A DNA stretch of 39,374 bases from JBBQZL01 sp038207745 (GTDB taxonomy: Bacteria > Actinomycetota > Thermoleophilia > Solirubrobacterales > 70-9), in assembly GCA_038207745.1 (NCBI GenBank), contig JBBQZL010000002.1, forward strand, positions 1-39,374. Reading direction: 5' to 3'. The notes under the pieces are model-generated. The model saw only the letters and a list, made by a program, of their open reading frames with translations, was not told where the DNA came from and did not search any database. The position numbers and the translations under genes are program-made. Position 1 is the first letter of the stretch. Each line of letters starts with the position of its first letter. Shown in pieces: positions 22,804-31,300 of this stretch.

Positions 22804-25425
22804 CTAGGCGAGACCCTTCTGAATCGCTTCCCTCGCGGCCGCAATAGCCTCGTCGAGCCTCGAGGCATTGCGTCCCCCTGCCTGTGCCATGTCCTCGCGT
22901 CCTCCGCCGCCGCCTCCGACGATGCCGGCCGCCTCGCGAATCACGTCCGCGGCGGAGAGGCCGCGCTCAACCACCTGTGGGCTGAACAGGGCGACCATGC
23001 CGACCTTGTCCCCGTCGGCGCCGGCGACAAAGATCGCCGCCTCATCGATGCCTGATCCAACCTGTTTGGCGAGCGCCAGGAGCTGCCTCTGGTCTGCAAT
23101 CTCGACCCGCTCCGCGATCGCCGTGATTCCGCCGATCACGGTGCCGGCCCCGGCCAGCGTGCCAGCGGCCTCCTTCGCGCTCTCGCGACCGGCGGCCTGG
23201 GTCTGGGCGTCGAGTCTTGCCAGCTTCTCGGCGACCTTGCGCGCTGCTGCAACCGGATCTCTCGGCGACCCCAACAGGTCCCCCGTCCGGGCCAGCTGAT
23301 CGGCGCGCTCGCGGAACCAATCGATTGCCTCGGGACCCGTGATCGCCTCGATCCGCCGAACGTTGGCGGCGCTGGACCCCTCCGCGACGACCTTGAAGAT
23401 CCCGATCTCGGCGGTGTTGACGACATGGGTACCTCCGCAGAGTTCGCGGGAGACATCATCGACCTCGACCACCCGTACCCACTCGCCGTACTTCTCGCCG
23501 AACAGGGCCATCGCGCCTAGCCTGACCGCCTCGTCACGCGACATGTTGATCCAGCGGACCGGGCGCGCGGCCTTGATCCACTCGTTGACCCGATCCTCGA
23601 CTCTTGCCAGCTCATCTTTGCCGAGCGATTGACCGTGGGTGAAGTCAAATCGGAGCTTGTCGGGCCGGACAGCGGAGCCCGCCTGCCGGACGTGGGTTCC
23701 GAGCTCCTCTCGGAGTGCGGCGTGAAGGAGGTGCGTCGCCGTGTGGTTTCCCATGATCGCGTGTCGCCTTGCGGCGTCCACCTCGACCTCGACGGACGTG
23801 CCGGGCTCGATCTCACCGCTGGTCACCTCGACCGCCAGCGCCTGGTCATCACCGACCCGGTAGACGTCCCTGACCACTGCCTCTCCACCACGCCAGCGGA
23901 CCACGCCCGAGTCGGCGATCTGGCCACCGCCCTCGGCATAAAAGGGACTCTCCTCGAGCTTGATCAAGGCGTCGCCGTTCTCGGAGCTGACCGCCGCCAG
24001 ACCGGTGGTCGAGCGCAGGCGTTCATAGCCGACGAACTTGGTTCCGGGGGCCGAGTCGACAAATTCGAGCACCGCCTGATGACGGTCCCTCGACTCGTCG
24101 GCGGTCGCTCCGCCGAGACGCGCCCGGGTGCGCTGCTGCTCCATCAAGACCTCGAAGCCCTGGTCATCGACCGAGAGGCCCTGCTCAGCCAGGAGCTCCT
24201 TGGTCATCTCATACGGAAATCCAAAGGTGTCGTGAAGCTGGAAGGCGTCCTCGGCGGAGACCCAGGAGGTCTCGGACTGCCCTGCCTGGTCAATCAGGCG
24301 CTCGAGCAGCTCGGTGCCGCGATCAAGCGTCCTCCCGAAGCTCTCCTCCTCGTCTCGGATCCAGCGCAGGATCGTCTCGCGCTCGGTGACCAGCAGCGGG
24401 TAGGCATCACCCATCATCTCGATCGTCCGCTCCGCGAAGCGGCCGAGCCAGGGCGCCTCGAGACCGAGCGCGCGACCCTGCTGGATCGCCCGGCGCATCA
24501 CCCTGCGAAGGATGTAGCCGCGGTCCTCGTTGGAGGGCACCACGCCATCGGCGAGCAGGAAGGTCAGCCCACGCGAGTGGTCGGCGACGATCCGCATCGA
24601 GCGGGTGACGGCGTCGTCCTGGTCATAGGGATGGCCCGAGAGCTCGACGGCGAGGTCGACCAGCGGCTTCAGCAGGTCGGTCTCGAAGACCGACGAGACG
24701 CCCTGCTGTATCACCGCCATCCGTTCGAGCCCGAGCCCCGTGTCGATGCTCCTTCGCGGCAGCGGGGTCAGCGAGCCGTCCTGGGCAAGCTCATATGCCA
24801 TGAAGACGTGGTTCCAGTACTCGAGGTAGCGATCCGAGTGATCGCCCGGCCGGGTCTCCGGCCCACCGAATTCCTCACCGCGATCGAGATACATCTCCGA
24901 GCACGGTCCGCATGGCCCGGTCGCACCGCCCTGCCAGAAGTTGTCGTCGCGGGAGAGCAGGACGATCCGCTCCTCGGGAACCCCCTGCGCCTTCCAGAGG
25001 TCGATCGACTCGGTGTCGGGACCGAGGCCGAGACCCTCGTCGCCGCCGAATACCGTGATCCAGATCAGCTCCGGATTGAAATTGAATCCCTTGGTCGAGA
25101 GCTCCCACCCGAAGGCGATGGCGTCCTCTTTGAAGTAGTCCCCGAAGCTGAAATTGCCGAGCATCTCGAAGAAGGTGAGATGGCGGCGGGTCTTGCCGAC
25201 CTCGGCGATATCGGGGGTCCGAAAGCACTTCTGCGAACTCGTCAGTCGCGACGCCGGCGGTGTCTCGCGGCCGAGAAAGTAGGGCTTGAACGGCTGCATC
25301 CCGGCGACCGTGAGCAGGGTCGACGTATCCGAGGGCGCCGGCACCAGGGAGGCCGACGGCACGCGGCGATGGCCACGCTCCTCGAAGTAGGAGAGATATG
25401 TCTCACGGATCTGGTCGGCGCGCAC
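22804..25425 (-). CDS. alaS: Alanyl-tRNA synthetase
   Basis: This ~873-residue class II synthetase charges tRNA-Ala. Its domain order is complete: catalytic domain with motif RHLTFFEMLGNFSFGDYFK, tRNA-recognition domain, editing domain with zinc ligands GNHTATHLLHA and CGGTHVVNTAEIG, then the C-Ala domain ending in a glycine-rich GGGGGGREDMAQAGG. GTG 25425 gives the usual MRADQIRETYLSYF start; TTG 25434 three codons upstream is equally possible, and neither has a strong Shine-Dalgarno sequence. It follows the F420-type reductase gene after about 30-40 bp and is followed by ruvX. Length is normal. Confidence 0.95.
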   Translation of the reverse strand: MRADQIRETYLSYFEERGHRRVPSASLVPAPSDTSTLLTVAGMQPFKPYFLGRETPPASRLTSSQKCFRTPDIAEVGKTRRHLTFFEMLGNFSFGDYFKEDAIAFGWELSTKGFNFNPELIWITVFGGDEGLGLGPDTESIDLWKAQGVPEERIVLLSRDDNFWQGGATGPCGPCSEMYLDRGEEFGGPETRPGDHSDRYLEYWNHVFMAYELAQDGSLTPLPRRSIDTGLGLERMAVIQQGVSSVFETDLLKPLVDLAVELSGHPYDQDDAVTRSMRIVADHSRGLTFLLADGVVPSNEDRGYILRRVMRRAIQQGRALGLEAPWLGRFAERTIEMMGDAYPLLVTERETILRWIRDEEESFGRTLDRGTELLERLIDQAGQSETSWVSAEDAFQLHDTFGFPYEMTKELLAEQGLSVDDQGFEVLMEQQRTRARLGGATADESRDRHQAVLEFVDSAPGTKFVGYERLRSTTGLAAVSSENGDALIKLEESPFYAEGGGQIADSGVVRWRGGEAVVRDVYRVGDDQALAVEVTSGEIEPGTSVEVEVDAARRHAIMGNHTATHLLHAALREELGTHVRQAGSAVRPDKLRFDFTHGQSLGKDELARVEDRVNEWIKAARPVRWINMSRDEAVRLGAMALFGEKYGEWVRVVEVDDVSRELCGGTHVVNTAEIGIFKVVAEGSSAANVRRIEAITGPEAIDWFRERADQLARTGDLLGSPRDPVAAARKVAEKLARLDAQTQAAGRESAKEAAGTLAGAGTVIGGITAIAERVEIADQRQLLALAKQVGSGIDEAAIFVAGADGDKVGMVALFSPQVVERGLSAADVIREAAGIVGGGGGGREDMAQAGGRNASRLDEAIAAAREAIQKGLA

Positions 25426-25463
25426 TGGTCTCAATGCTATGGACGCGGGGTCGGGAGTGTTGC

Positions 25464-25955
25464 TCAGGGGGTGGAGCGGGGCTCCAATACGACCACCGGA
25501 ATCAGCCGTCCATCGGTGCGCTCCTGATAGTCGTCGTACCCGGAGTACTGATCGTTGACCTCGGCCCAGAGCCGCTTTCGCTCCTCGCCCTCGGCAACGT
25601 GCGCGGTGAACTTGCCGCGCCTGCCCCTGGTCGCAAAACCGACCTCCGGACTGGCGCAGACATTGTGGTACCAGGCGGGATGCCTGAGTCCACCCGCATT
25701 CGAGGCGACGATCACGAAATGGTCACCGTCCACGGTGTAGAGCAGTGGCGTCTCCCGCGTCAGGCCGCTCTTGGCGCCGGTGTGGGTGAGCACCCCGGTG
25801 TTCTGGCCGATGAAGATCGAGACCCTGCCGTTGCTCCATCGCATCAGCCGCTGGTCGACGGGGTTGGCGACGTTCAGCGCGACCCAACCGCCCACACGGG
25901 TCTTCGCAAACTCCTCCATGGGCTTCTCCCACCACTTGAGCCGGCGACGTCTCAT
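25464..25955 (-). CDS. F420H2-dependent nitroreductase/quinone reductase family protein
   Basis: This 163-residue protein is of the deazaflavin-dependent nitroreductase (DDN) family, a split beta-barrel that uses coenzyme F420 to reduce quinones or nitro compounds. Typical blocks are VLTHTGAKSGLTRETPLLYT, FVIVASNAGGLRHPAWYHN and VCASPEVGFATRGRRGKFTA, with YDDYQERTDGRLIPVVVL at the end. No F420-synthesis gene is in the window, but the cofactor is common in actinobacteria. Its ATG overlaps the mnmA TGA by four bases (ATGA, 25952-25955), so it is translated together with the tRNA-thiolation gene; a functional link is not obvious. Confidence 0.85.
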   Translation of the reverse strand: MRRRRLKWWEKPMEEFAKTRVGGWVALNVANPVDQRLMRWSNGRVSIFIGQNTGVLTHTGAKSGLTRETPLLYTVDGDHFVIVASNAGGLRHPAWYHNVCASPEVGFATRGRRGKFTAHVAEGEERKRLWAEVNDQYSGYDDYQERTDGRLIPVVVLEPRSTP

Positions 25956-27454
25956 CGGATCAGTATCGCCGAGTCGGGCGCGACTGCGAAATCATCTGTC
26001 ACGCGCATTCCGGCGACGATCGTCCCGTGCCCGATGATCTCCTCGCCGCGAAGCAGGACGGCGGTCTGGCCTGGGGCGACCGAATCGACTGCATTGGTGA
26101 GGCTGAGCGTCACGGATGCGTGGCGGCCGGATTGCAGGTCGGCCTCAACCGAGCACCCTGCGATCGGTGCGTGGTAGCGGAACCTGACCCCGGTCACCTG
26201 GCCCGAGTCTCGGTGCAGCGTCACCGCGCGCAGGCTGACCGAGTCGGCGAAGAGATCTCCGCGGTCCCCGATCGTGACCCGGTTTGCGCTCGCATCCGTG
26301 CCGAGAACGAAAAGCGGCTCCGTGCTGCTGACGCCGAGGCCGCGGCGCTGGCCGACCGTAAAGTGGTGGTGGCCCGCATGAGTGCCCCGGACCTCTCCCG
26401 AGCGGTCGACGATCTCGCCGGCACGGTCATCGAGCTGTCCATGCTCACGCAGAAATGCCCGCTTGCCCTGTCCGGCGAGAAAGCAGAGGTCCTGGCTCTC
26501 GGCCTTTTGTGCGACCGGCAGACCGTGGCCTTCGGCAAACGCCCGCGCCTCGCTCTTGGTCATCTCGGCAAGCGGAAAACGGAGCCGGTCGAGCATCTCC
26601 GTCGGCAGTCCGGCAAGCATGTACCCCTGATCCTTGGCCGGGTCGGCGGCGGCGGCGAGCAGTGGGCCCTCCCCGTCGTCAGTCACCCGTGCGTAGTGCC
26701 CGGTGACGAGGTGGGTGGCGCCGAGGCGATCGGCAAGCCGGACCATCGCGGCGATCCGCACATCGCCGTTGCAGAGCACGCAGGGGTTGGGGGTCCGCCC
26801 TGCCGCGTATCCCTCGACGAATGCGCCGACCACGCGGGCCCGGAACTCGTCCTCCATGTCGAGGGTGATGTGAGGCAGTCCGAGCGAGTGTGCGAGAGCG
26901 CGGGCGCTGGTCACAGCCTCCGGCGAACAGCAGGCCTTGGTGCCGTCTGTGCGCGGATCTGCCCAGAGCTTCAGGGTCACGGCGCAGACATCGGCGCCGC
27001 GCTGGCGCTCGAGCAGAGCCGCCACCGCGCTGTCGACCCCGCCCGACATCGCAACGAGGACGCGGCCCGGTGAGGGCTCGGCCAGGTGATCCACCGAGGC
27101 GGCGGCCGCACCGAGTGCCCTGTGGAGCGCGTCGGCGGCAAACTGCGCCGCATGTAACTTCCCGGGGGTCAGACCGCCAAGCGCCGTATCGACCTCGCGG
27201 GCGCCAATCCTGGCGGCCGTGGTGAACAGCTCCCCGTCGACCAGTTCGGTGACCGCGGCGCAGGCGGCCCGGATCGCGCCACAACCCTCGGCGCCGAACC
27301 TTGCTCCGCGCACCCGCCCGTCCTCGATCAGGAGGGAGATCCGCGCCACGTCACCGCAGGCTGCGCCCCCCGCGGATCCGACCCATGATCGGTCGAGGGC
27401 GGGGCCTGAGCGGGAATCGTCGGCGAGGTACTCGGCAAAAACTTCGCGGTCCAC
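25952..27454 (-). CDS. mnmA: NifU/IscU-like domain fused to tRNA 2-thiouridylase MnmA
   Basis: This 500-residue protein joins two modules. Residues ~1-115 resemble the IscU/NifU iron-sulfur scaffold: GGAACGDVARISLLI (Cys33) and FGAEGCGAIRAACAAVTELVDG (Cys58, Cys65), followed by GLTPGKLHAAQFAADAL, where the third scaffold cysteine expected after LH is Ala102. Residues ~130-500 are MnmA, which makes 2-thiouridine at U34 of Lys/Glu/Gln tRNAs: PP-loop SGGVDS (137-142), catalytic Cys228 (NPCVLCNGDVR), Cys324 (SQDLCFL), GHYARV, and the beta-barrel end. GTG 27454 is the start that includes the scaffold domain. The fusion suggests sulfur or cluster delivery in cis. It begins the mnmA-alaS-aroE transcription unit. 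Confidence 0.87.
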   Translation of the reverse strand: MDREVFAEYLADDSRSGPALDRSWVGSAGGAACGDVARISLLIEDGRVRGARFGAEGCGAIRAACAAVTELVDGELFTTAARIGAREVDTALGGLTPGKLHAAQFAADALHRALGAAAASVDHLAEPSPGRVLVAMSGGVDSAVAALLERQRGADVCAVTLKLWADPRTDGTKACCSPEAVTSARALAHSLGLPHITLDMEDEFRARVVGAFVEGYAAGRTPNPCVLCNGDVRIAAMVRLADRLGATHLVTGHYARVTDDGEGPLLAAAADPAKDQGYMLAGLPTEMLDRLRFPLAEMTKSEARAFAEGHGLPVAQKAESQDLCFLAGQGKRAFLREHGQLDDRAGEIVDRSGEVRGTHAGHHHFTVGQRRGLGVSSTEPLFVLGTDASANRVTIGDRGDLFADSVSLRAVTLHRDSGQVTGVRFRYHAPIAGCSVEADLQSGRHASVTLSLTNAVDSVAPGQTAVLLRGEEIIGHGTIVAGMRVTDDFAVAPDSAILIR

Positions 27455-27493
27455 CCATCAAGGGTAGATGGGATCCATGGAAAGCTCGCGGCG

Positions 27494-27660
27494 GCCACTC
27501 CAGGGCATGGTGCTATCGTCGATCCCGAGGTCCGAACCCGTACGCCAGTCGCTTCTACGTTTGACCCAATACAAACGGCTCGGGAGCCCTCGTCTCTTGG
27601 CCCCGTGGGGTCCGGAGCAGGCGCCCACCTTCTTATGAAGGGATCAAAGCCAGGAGTGGC
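27494..27660 (+). ncRNA. ssrS: Candidate structured RNA, possibly 6S RNA
   Basis: The 230-bp gap between mnmA and the small gene after aspS has no convincing frame but has ordered complementarity. A closing stem of eight pairs (27494-27501 with 27653-27660) continues as GGC 27504-27506 with GCC 27649-27651. GATCCC (27521-27526) can pair with GGGATC (27640-27645), an inner stem TCCCGAG/CTCGGGA (27523-27529 with 27579-27585) competes for the same bases, and CCTTC/GAAGG (27628-27641) forms a small hairpin. The plus-strand segment GGCGCCCACCTT resembles a conserved 3' part of 6S RNA as I remember it, and Bacillus keeps a 6S gene between aspS and trmU/mnmA. Strand and ends are uncertain. The gap must also hold the mnmA promoter. 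Confidence 0.35.
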
Positions 27661-27684
27661 ACCGGCGGGTTGGGATCTTCTATC

Positions 27685-27978
27685 TCAGTCGAAGTCGAGA
27701 CCGCCGAGAAGTTCCTCGGCATCGCTCCAGCTTCCCGGCGGAACCCGCAGCGCGATATCGCCGCGATTGAAGCGGTCAAGCGGAAAATCCGCGGTGAGTA
27801 CGGCTTCGATCCCGGCCTCGATCAGCGTGTGGTGAAAGGCCCGCGCCGTTCCGGCGTCCTCGAAGTCACGGACCACATCCCAATTGTCGTAGAAGGGATC
27901 ACCGATGTGTACGGGCGTGCCGCCCGGCCCCGGCTGCCTCCCTGGACCGCGTCCTCGCAGGCGATCCAGGAAGCCCAC
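27685..27978 (-). CDS. Small conserved-looking protein of unknown function (DUF2007-like)
   Basis: This is a 97-residue soluble protein with a proline/glycine-rich N-terminus and a compact core, VVRDFEDAGTARAFHHTLIE then AGIEAVLTADFPLDRFNRGD, ending WSDAEELLGGLD. The core looks like small ACT-like putative signal-transducing proteins (DUF2007), in which a helix after a domain-swap element recognises the position within a chain; this is a resemblance only. GTG 27978 overlaps the last base of the aspS stop, so it is coupled to aspS. No catalytic residues are visible. Confidence 0.65.
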   Translation of the reverse strand: MGFLDRLRGRGPGRQPGPGGTPVHIGDPFYDNWDVVRDFEDAGTARAFHHTLIEAGIEAVLTADFPLDRFNRGDIALRVPPGSWSDAEELLGGLDFD

Positions 27979-29762
27979 TACGGCTGCTTTCCCCTGATCG
28001 CGATTCCGAGATCCCGAACCTGACGAACGTCGACCGGGGCCGGGGCGCCGGTCAGCAGGTCAAAGCCCGACGCCGTCTTCGGGAAGGCGATCACGTCACG
28101 GATCGTCTCGGCCCCAAACAGACGCTGGACGATCCGATCGAGCCCGAAGGCGATCCCGCCGTGCGGCGGCGCGCCGAATCGAAGCGCCTCGAGCAGAAAG
28201 CCGAAGCGATCCTCTGCCTCTTCGGCACTGATCCCGAGTGCCTCGAAGACCTGCGATTGGACGTCGGGCTTGTGGATACGGATCGACCCGCCACCCAGCT
28301 CCTGGCCATTCCAGACCAGATCGTAGGCCAGCGCGCGGGCCTTGCCGGGATCTGCCGGGTCGAACTCACCGGAGGGCGAGGTGAACGGGTGATGCAGCGC
28401 ATCCCATCGATCCTCGTCCTCGTTGTACTCCATCAGCGGCCAATCGACGACCCAGTGCATGTCGCTGGATCCCTCTGGGATCAGGTCAAAACGGTGGGCG
28501 AGATCAAGCCGGAGCTGCGCGAGGACCGAGTTGACCATCGTGGGACGGTCGGCGACGATCAACAGCAGATCGCCCTCCTCGGCTCCGAGTCTCCCGTTCA
28601 GACCGGCAAGCTCATCGGCGGTGAGGAACTTCGCCGTCGGCGAGCGCCAGCCGTCACCCTCGCGAAATGCCCAGACGAGCCCCTGGGCGCCAAGCTCCTG
28701 CGCCCGGGAGATGAAGCCGTCGAGACCCGAACGGGGAACTTCACGCCTACCCGCGTTGATACCCCTGACCGAGCCACCCGAGTCGATCACGCCGCGAAAG
28801 ACCTTGAACTCGGTCTCGGCGAGCACTTCGGTCAGGTCGACCAGCTCGAGACCGAAGCGGCCGTCGGGTCGATCGGTTCCGTATCGACTGATCGCCTCGT
28901 CATAGGGGATCCGGGGCAGTGGGACGTCGAGCACCGGACCACCGGCGCGCTCGAAGACATGCCTGAGCAGACGCTCGTTGAGCTCGAGCACATCTTCAAC
29001 CTCGACAAAGGACATCTCGATATCGAGCTGGGTGAACTCGGCCTGACGGTCGGCGCGCGTCGCCTCGTCCCGGAAGCAGCGGGCTATCTGGTAGTAGCGC
29101 TCGAATCCGGCAACCATCAGAAGCTGCTTGAAGAGCTGCGGGGATTGGGGCAACGCGTAGAAGGAGCCGTGCTGAAGTCGGCTCGGGACAAGGAAATCCC
29201 GGGCGCCCTCCGGTGTTGAACGGGTCAGCTCCGGGGTCTCGATATCGAGAAAGCCCTCACCGTCGAGGAACTCGCGCATCGCGGACGAGACCCGGTGACG
29301 GAGCGCGATCGCCTCCTGCATCCGCTCCCGCCTCAGGTCCAGGTATCGGTATCGAAGGCGCGTGTCCTCTCCGACCTCGCCGCTGAAGCCCTCGATCTGA
29401 AATGGCGGTGTCTCGGAGTCCGCGAGGAGATCAGCAGACTCGACCCGGAGCTCGACCTCACCGGTCGGCAGATCGGGGTTTACGGTCTCATCGGAGCGCC
29501 GCACCACCACCCCTGCAGCGCTGAGGACATCCTCGGCGCGGAGCTTGTGTGCGAGCGCATGCGCCTCGGTCGCCTCGGGATTGAAGACGAGCTGGACCAG
29601 GCCGGTCCTGTCCCGCAGATCGATGAAGATCAGACCACCGTGGTCGCGGCGCCTGTGCACCCACCCGGCGACACGCACCTCGGTGTCGACCCGGTCGGCA
29701 AGCACCCTGCCGCACCAGGTATCGCGAAATGAGTTGGCTCTTGGTCCGGGCGTGTCGTTCAC
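27978..29762 (-). CDS. aspS: Aspartyl-tRNA synthetase
   Basis: This 594-residue bacterial-type class IIb synthetase has an N-terminal OB-fold anticodon domain (VRVAGWVHRRRDHGGLIFIDL), motif 2 (RYYQIARCFRDEATRADRQAEF), the GAD insertion domain (~285-410) and motif 3 (GIAFGLDRIVQRLFG). The conserved TPELTRSTPEGARDFLVPSR and QSPQLFKQLLM blocks are present. It charges tRNA-Asp, and possibly tRNA-Asn if the organism uses the amidotransferase route, which the window does not show. GTG 29762 precedes NDTPGPRANSFRDTWCG. It is read in the same direction as hisS, with a secreted protein gene interposed, an unusual break of the common hisS-aspS pair. Confidence 0.95.
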   Translation of the reverse strand: MNDTPGPRANSFRDTWCGRVLADRVDTEVRVAGWVHRRRDHGGLIFIDLRDRTGLVQLVFNPEATEAHALAHKLRAEDVLSAAGVVVRRSDETVNPDLPTGEVELRVESADLLADSETPPFQIEGFSGEVGEDTRLRYRYLDLRRERMQEAIALRHRVSSAMREFLDGEGFLDIETPELTRSTPEGARDFLVPSRLQHGSFYALPQSPQLFKQLLMVAGFERYYQIARCFRDEATRADRQAEFTQLDIEMSFVEVEDVLELNERLLRHVFERAGGPVLDVPLPRIPYDEAISRYGTDRPDGRFGLELVDLTEVLAETEFKVFRGVIDSGGSVRGINAGRREVPRSGLDGFISRAQELGAQGLVWAFREGDGWRSPTAKFLTADELAGLNGRLGAEEGDLLLIVADRPTMVNSVLAQLRLDLAHRFDLIPEGSSDMHWVVDWPLMEYNEDEDRWDALHHPFTSPSGEFDPADPGKARALAYDLVWNGQELGGGSIRIHKPDVQSQVFEALGISAEEAEDRFGFLLEALRFGAPPHGGIAFGLDRIVQRLFGAETIRDVIAFPKTASGFDLLTGAPAPVDVRQVRDLGIAIRGKQP

Positions 29763-29820
29763 CGGCGGCAGTCTGTCAAGTCACCCGCCGCGGCGGAGCT
29801 CCGAGCCGCCCGGGCAGAAC

Positions 29821-31257
29821 TCAGCGGACCTTCAGTTTCGCCTTCGCGGTCTTGGCCCTGGCGCCATTCGCAGTCGCCCTGAAGCTCACCTTGTAGCTCT
29901 TCCTGGCTGCGCCGGAGGCGACCTTGACCTTCAGCTTCGTCGTCTTGGTCTTGCCGACGGCAATCGTCCCGAGCGAGGCACACTTCCTGCCCTTGGCCCT
30001 GAGCGGGGACTTGACCTTGAGGCAGACCCTGGCCTTCGCGGCGGCCGCTGTGCCGGTGTTCTTCACCTTGACCTTGAAGATGGCGACCTTGCCACGTCTG
30101 GTCTTCTTGATCTTCGGCTTTGGACTCACTTTCAGGACTGGCGTTGGGGGCGTCGGGGCCAACTCAAAGGCACCGACGTCGCATGCAGATCCCTGTGGAC
30201 GGGAGATTCCGCGCTCATCCGTGGACGCGCACTGATCCGGAGCCGCCGATCCACCAGCATCGATTGCCGGGCTTCCGACCAGAAGTGCCCTGGTCTGGAG
30301 TGGGCCACCATTGTCGGCGAGCAGGCCGAGCTTGGGGTTGACGTTGACGATATTCGTTCCCGGGTCGAATCCGATCAGGCACTCCGCGGGAACGAAGTCA
30401 CCGATCAGGGTGTGGCGTGGAAAGAAGTTCGGGCCCGTGACGCAGTCGTTTACCTGGGCGGGGATCAGGCCCGAATCATCGGTGTTCAGCGCGATGATCG
30501 AATTGTATGAGGAGATCGACCCCATTGCCGAGATCCCGCCTCCGTCACCATTGCCGTCGACGTCCTTGTCCGCGGTGTTTCCGGCAATCGTGACGTTGTT
30601 GAAAGTCGCCGTGCTGCCGCCGGGTCCGTAGTAGCCGCCACCCTGCCCGTTGCCGGAGTTCCCTGAGATTGTGGTGTTTGTGAGGGTTGCCTGGGCATAG
30701 TTGGCCAGGCCGCCACCGTCGTTCCCGGCGCTGTTGCCGGAGAGGGTGACGCGATCAAGCGTCAGCGAGTTGAAGCCGTTGAGGATCCCGCCGCCATCGT
30801 TGACCAGGGTGATCCGGCCTCCCGTGACCGTGATGCCGCGAATCTCGAGCGGTCCGTTGCCGACGTGCTGGAGAACGCGATCGTTGCCAAGCCCGTCGAT
30901 GCTGACCTTGGCGCCGTCCGCGGACCTGATCGTAAGCGCGTCGGTGCCGTTGACATCGAGGTCGCCGGTCAGGTTTGAGTCATCGCCTGTTCCCGCAAGG
31001 GTCAGGTCGTAGGCACCGGTCGGGAGCACGATCGTGTCCGTTCCGGCGCCGGGGCTGCATCCGCCGACACCGATGTTTGTCTGAGCCGATGAGATCGCCT
31101 CACGAAGCGAACACTCAGGTCCGGTGTTGAACTGATCCAGGTTCGTGTTGACGTCGATCTGGCCGGCGATCGCGGAACGCGCAAGAAGCGCGGACGCGAC
31201 CAGAACCATTCCCAAGACCAAAGACACGTGACGACTCCGCGAGCGACCGCTGTTCAA
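29821..31257 (-). CDS. Secreted CSLREA-domain parallel beta-helix protein
   Basis: This 478-residue exported protein starts with a signal peptide (VSLVLGMVLVASALLARSAIA). The CSLREAISSAQTN motif near residue 48 is the CSLREA signature of secreted repeat proteins. Residues ~60-300 consist of short beta-helix turns rich in Asn, Thr and Gly (LTLDRVTLSGNSAGNDGGGL, TLTNTTISGNSGNGQGGG, FNNVTIAGNTAD). A choice-of-anchor-type ending SPAIDAGGSAAPDQC ... DERGISRPQGSACDVGAFEL follows. The last ~105 residues are a lysine-rich CARDB-like beta domain. TTG 31257 is used because AGGGGGG lies six bases upstream. The role is probably extracellular or surface binding; no enzyme motif is seen. It separates aspS from hisS. 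Confidence 0.82.
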   Translation of the reverse strand: MNSGRSRSRHVSLVLGMVLVASALLARSAIAGQIDVNTNLDQFNTGPECSLREAISSAQTNIGVGGCSPGAGTDTIVLPTGAYDLTLAGTGDDSNLTGDLDVNGTDALTIRSADGAKVSIDGLGNDRVLQHVGNGPLEIRGITVTGGRITLVNDGGGILNGFNSLTLDRVTLSGNSAGNDGGGLANYAQATLTNTTISGNSGNGQGGGYYGPGGSTATFNNVTIAGNTADKDVDGNGDGGGISAMGSISSYNSIIALNTDDSGLIPAQVNDCVTGPNFFPRHTLIGDFVPAECLIGFDPGTNIVNVNPKLGLLADNGGPLQTRALLVGSPAIDAGGSAAPDQCASTDERGISRPQGSACDVGAFELAPTPPTPVLKVSPKPKIKKTRRGKVAIFKVKVKNTGTAAAAKARVCLKVKSPLRAKGRKCASLGTIAVGKTKTTKLKVKVASGAARKSYKVSFRATANGARAKTAKAKLKVR

Positions 31258-31300
31258 CGTAAACCCCCCTGTGTTGAGTGTGTCCCAAGACTAGACGGGA

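Noticed and set aside
23629..25527. Long plus-strand open frame (about 630 codons) opposite alaS
   Set aside because: It is the shadow of a high-GC coding strand. Its residues show no domain, while the minus strand encodes a complete alanyl-tRNA synthetase.
27610..27630. SRP RNA-like GGTCCGGAGCAGGC in the mnmA-aspS gap
   Set aside because: It lacks the GGAAGGAAGCAGCC apical loop pattern of bacterial SRP RNA, and the flanks do not form the expected long hairpin.
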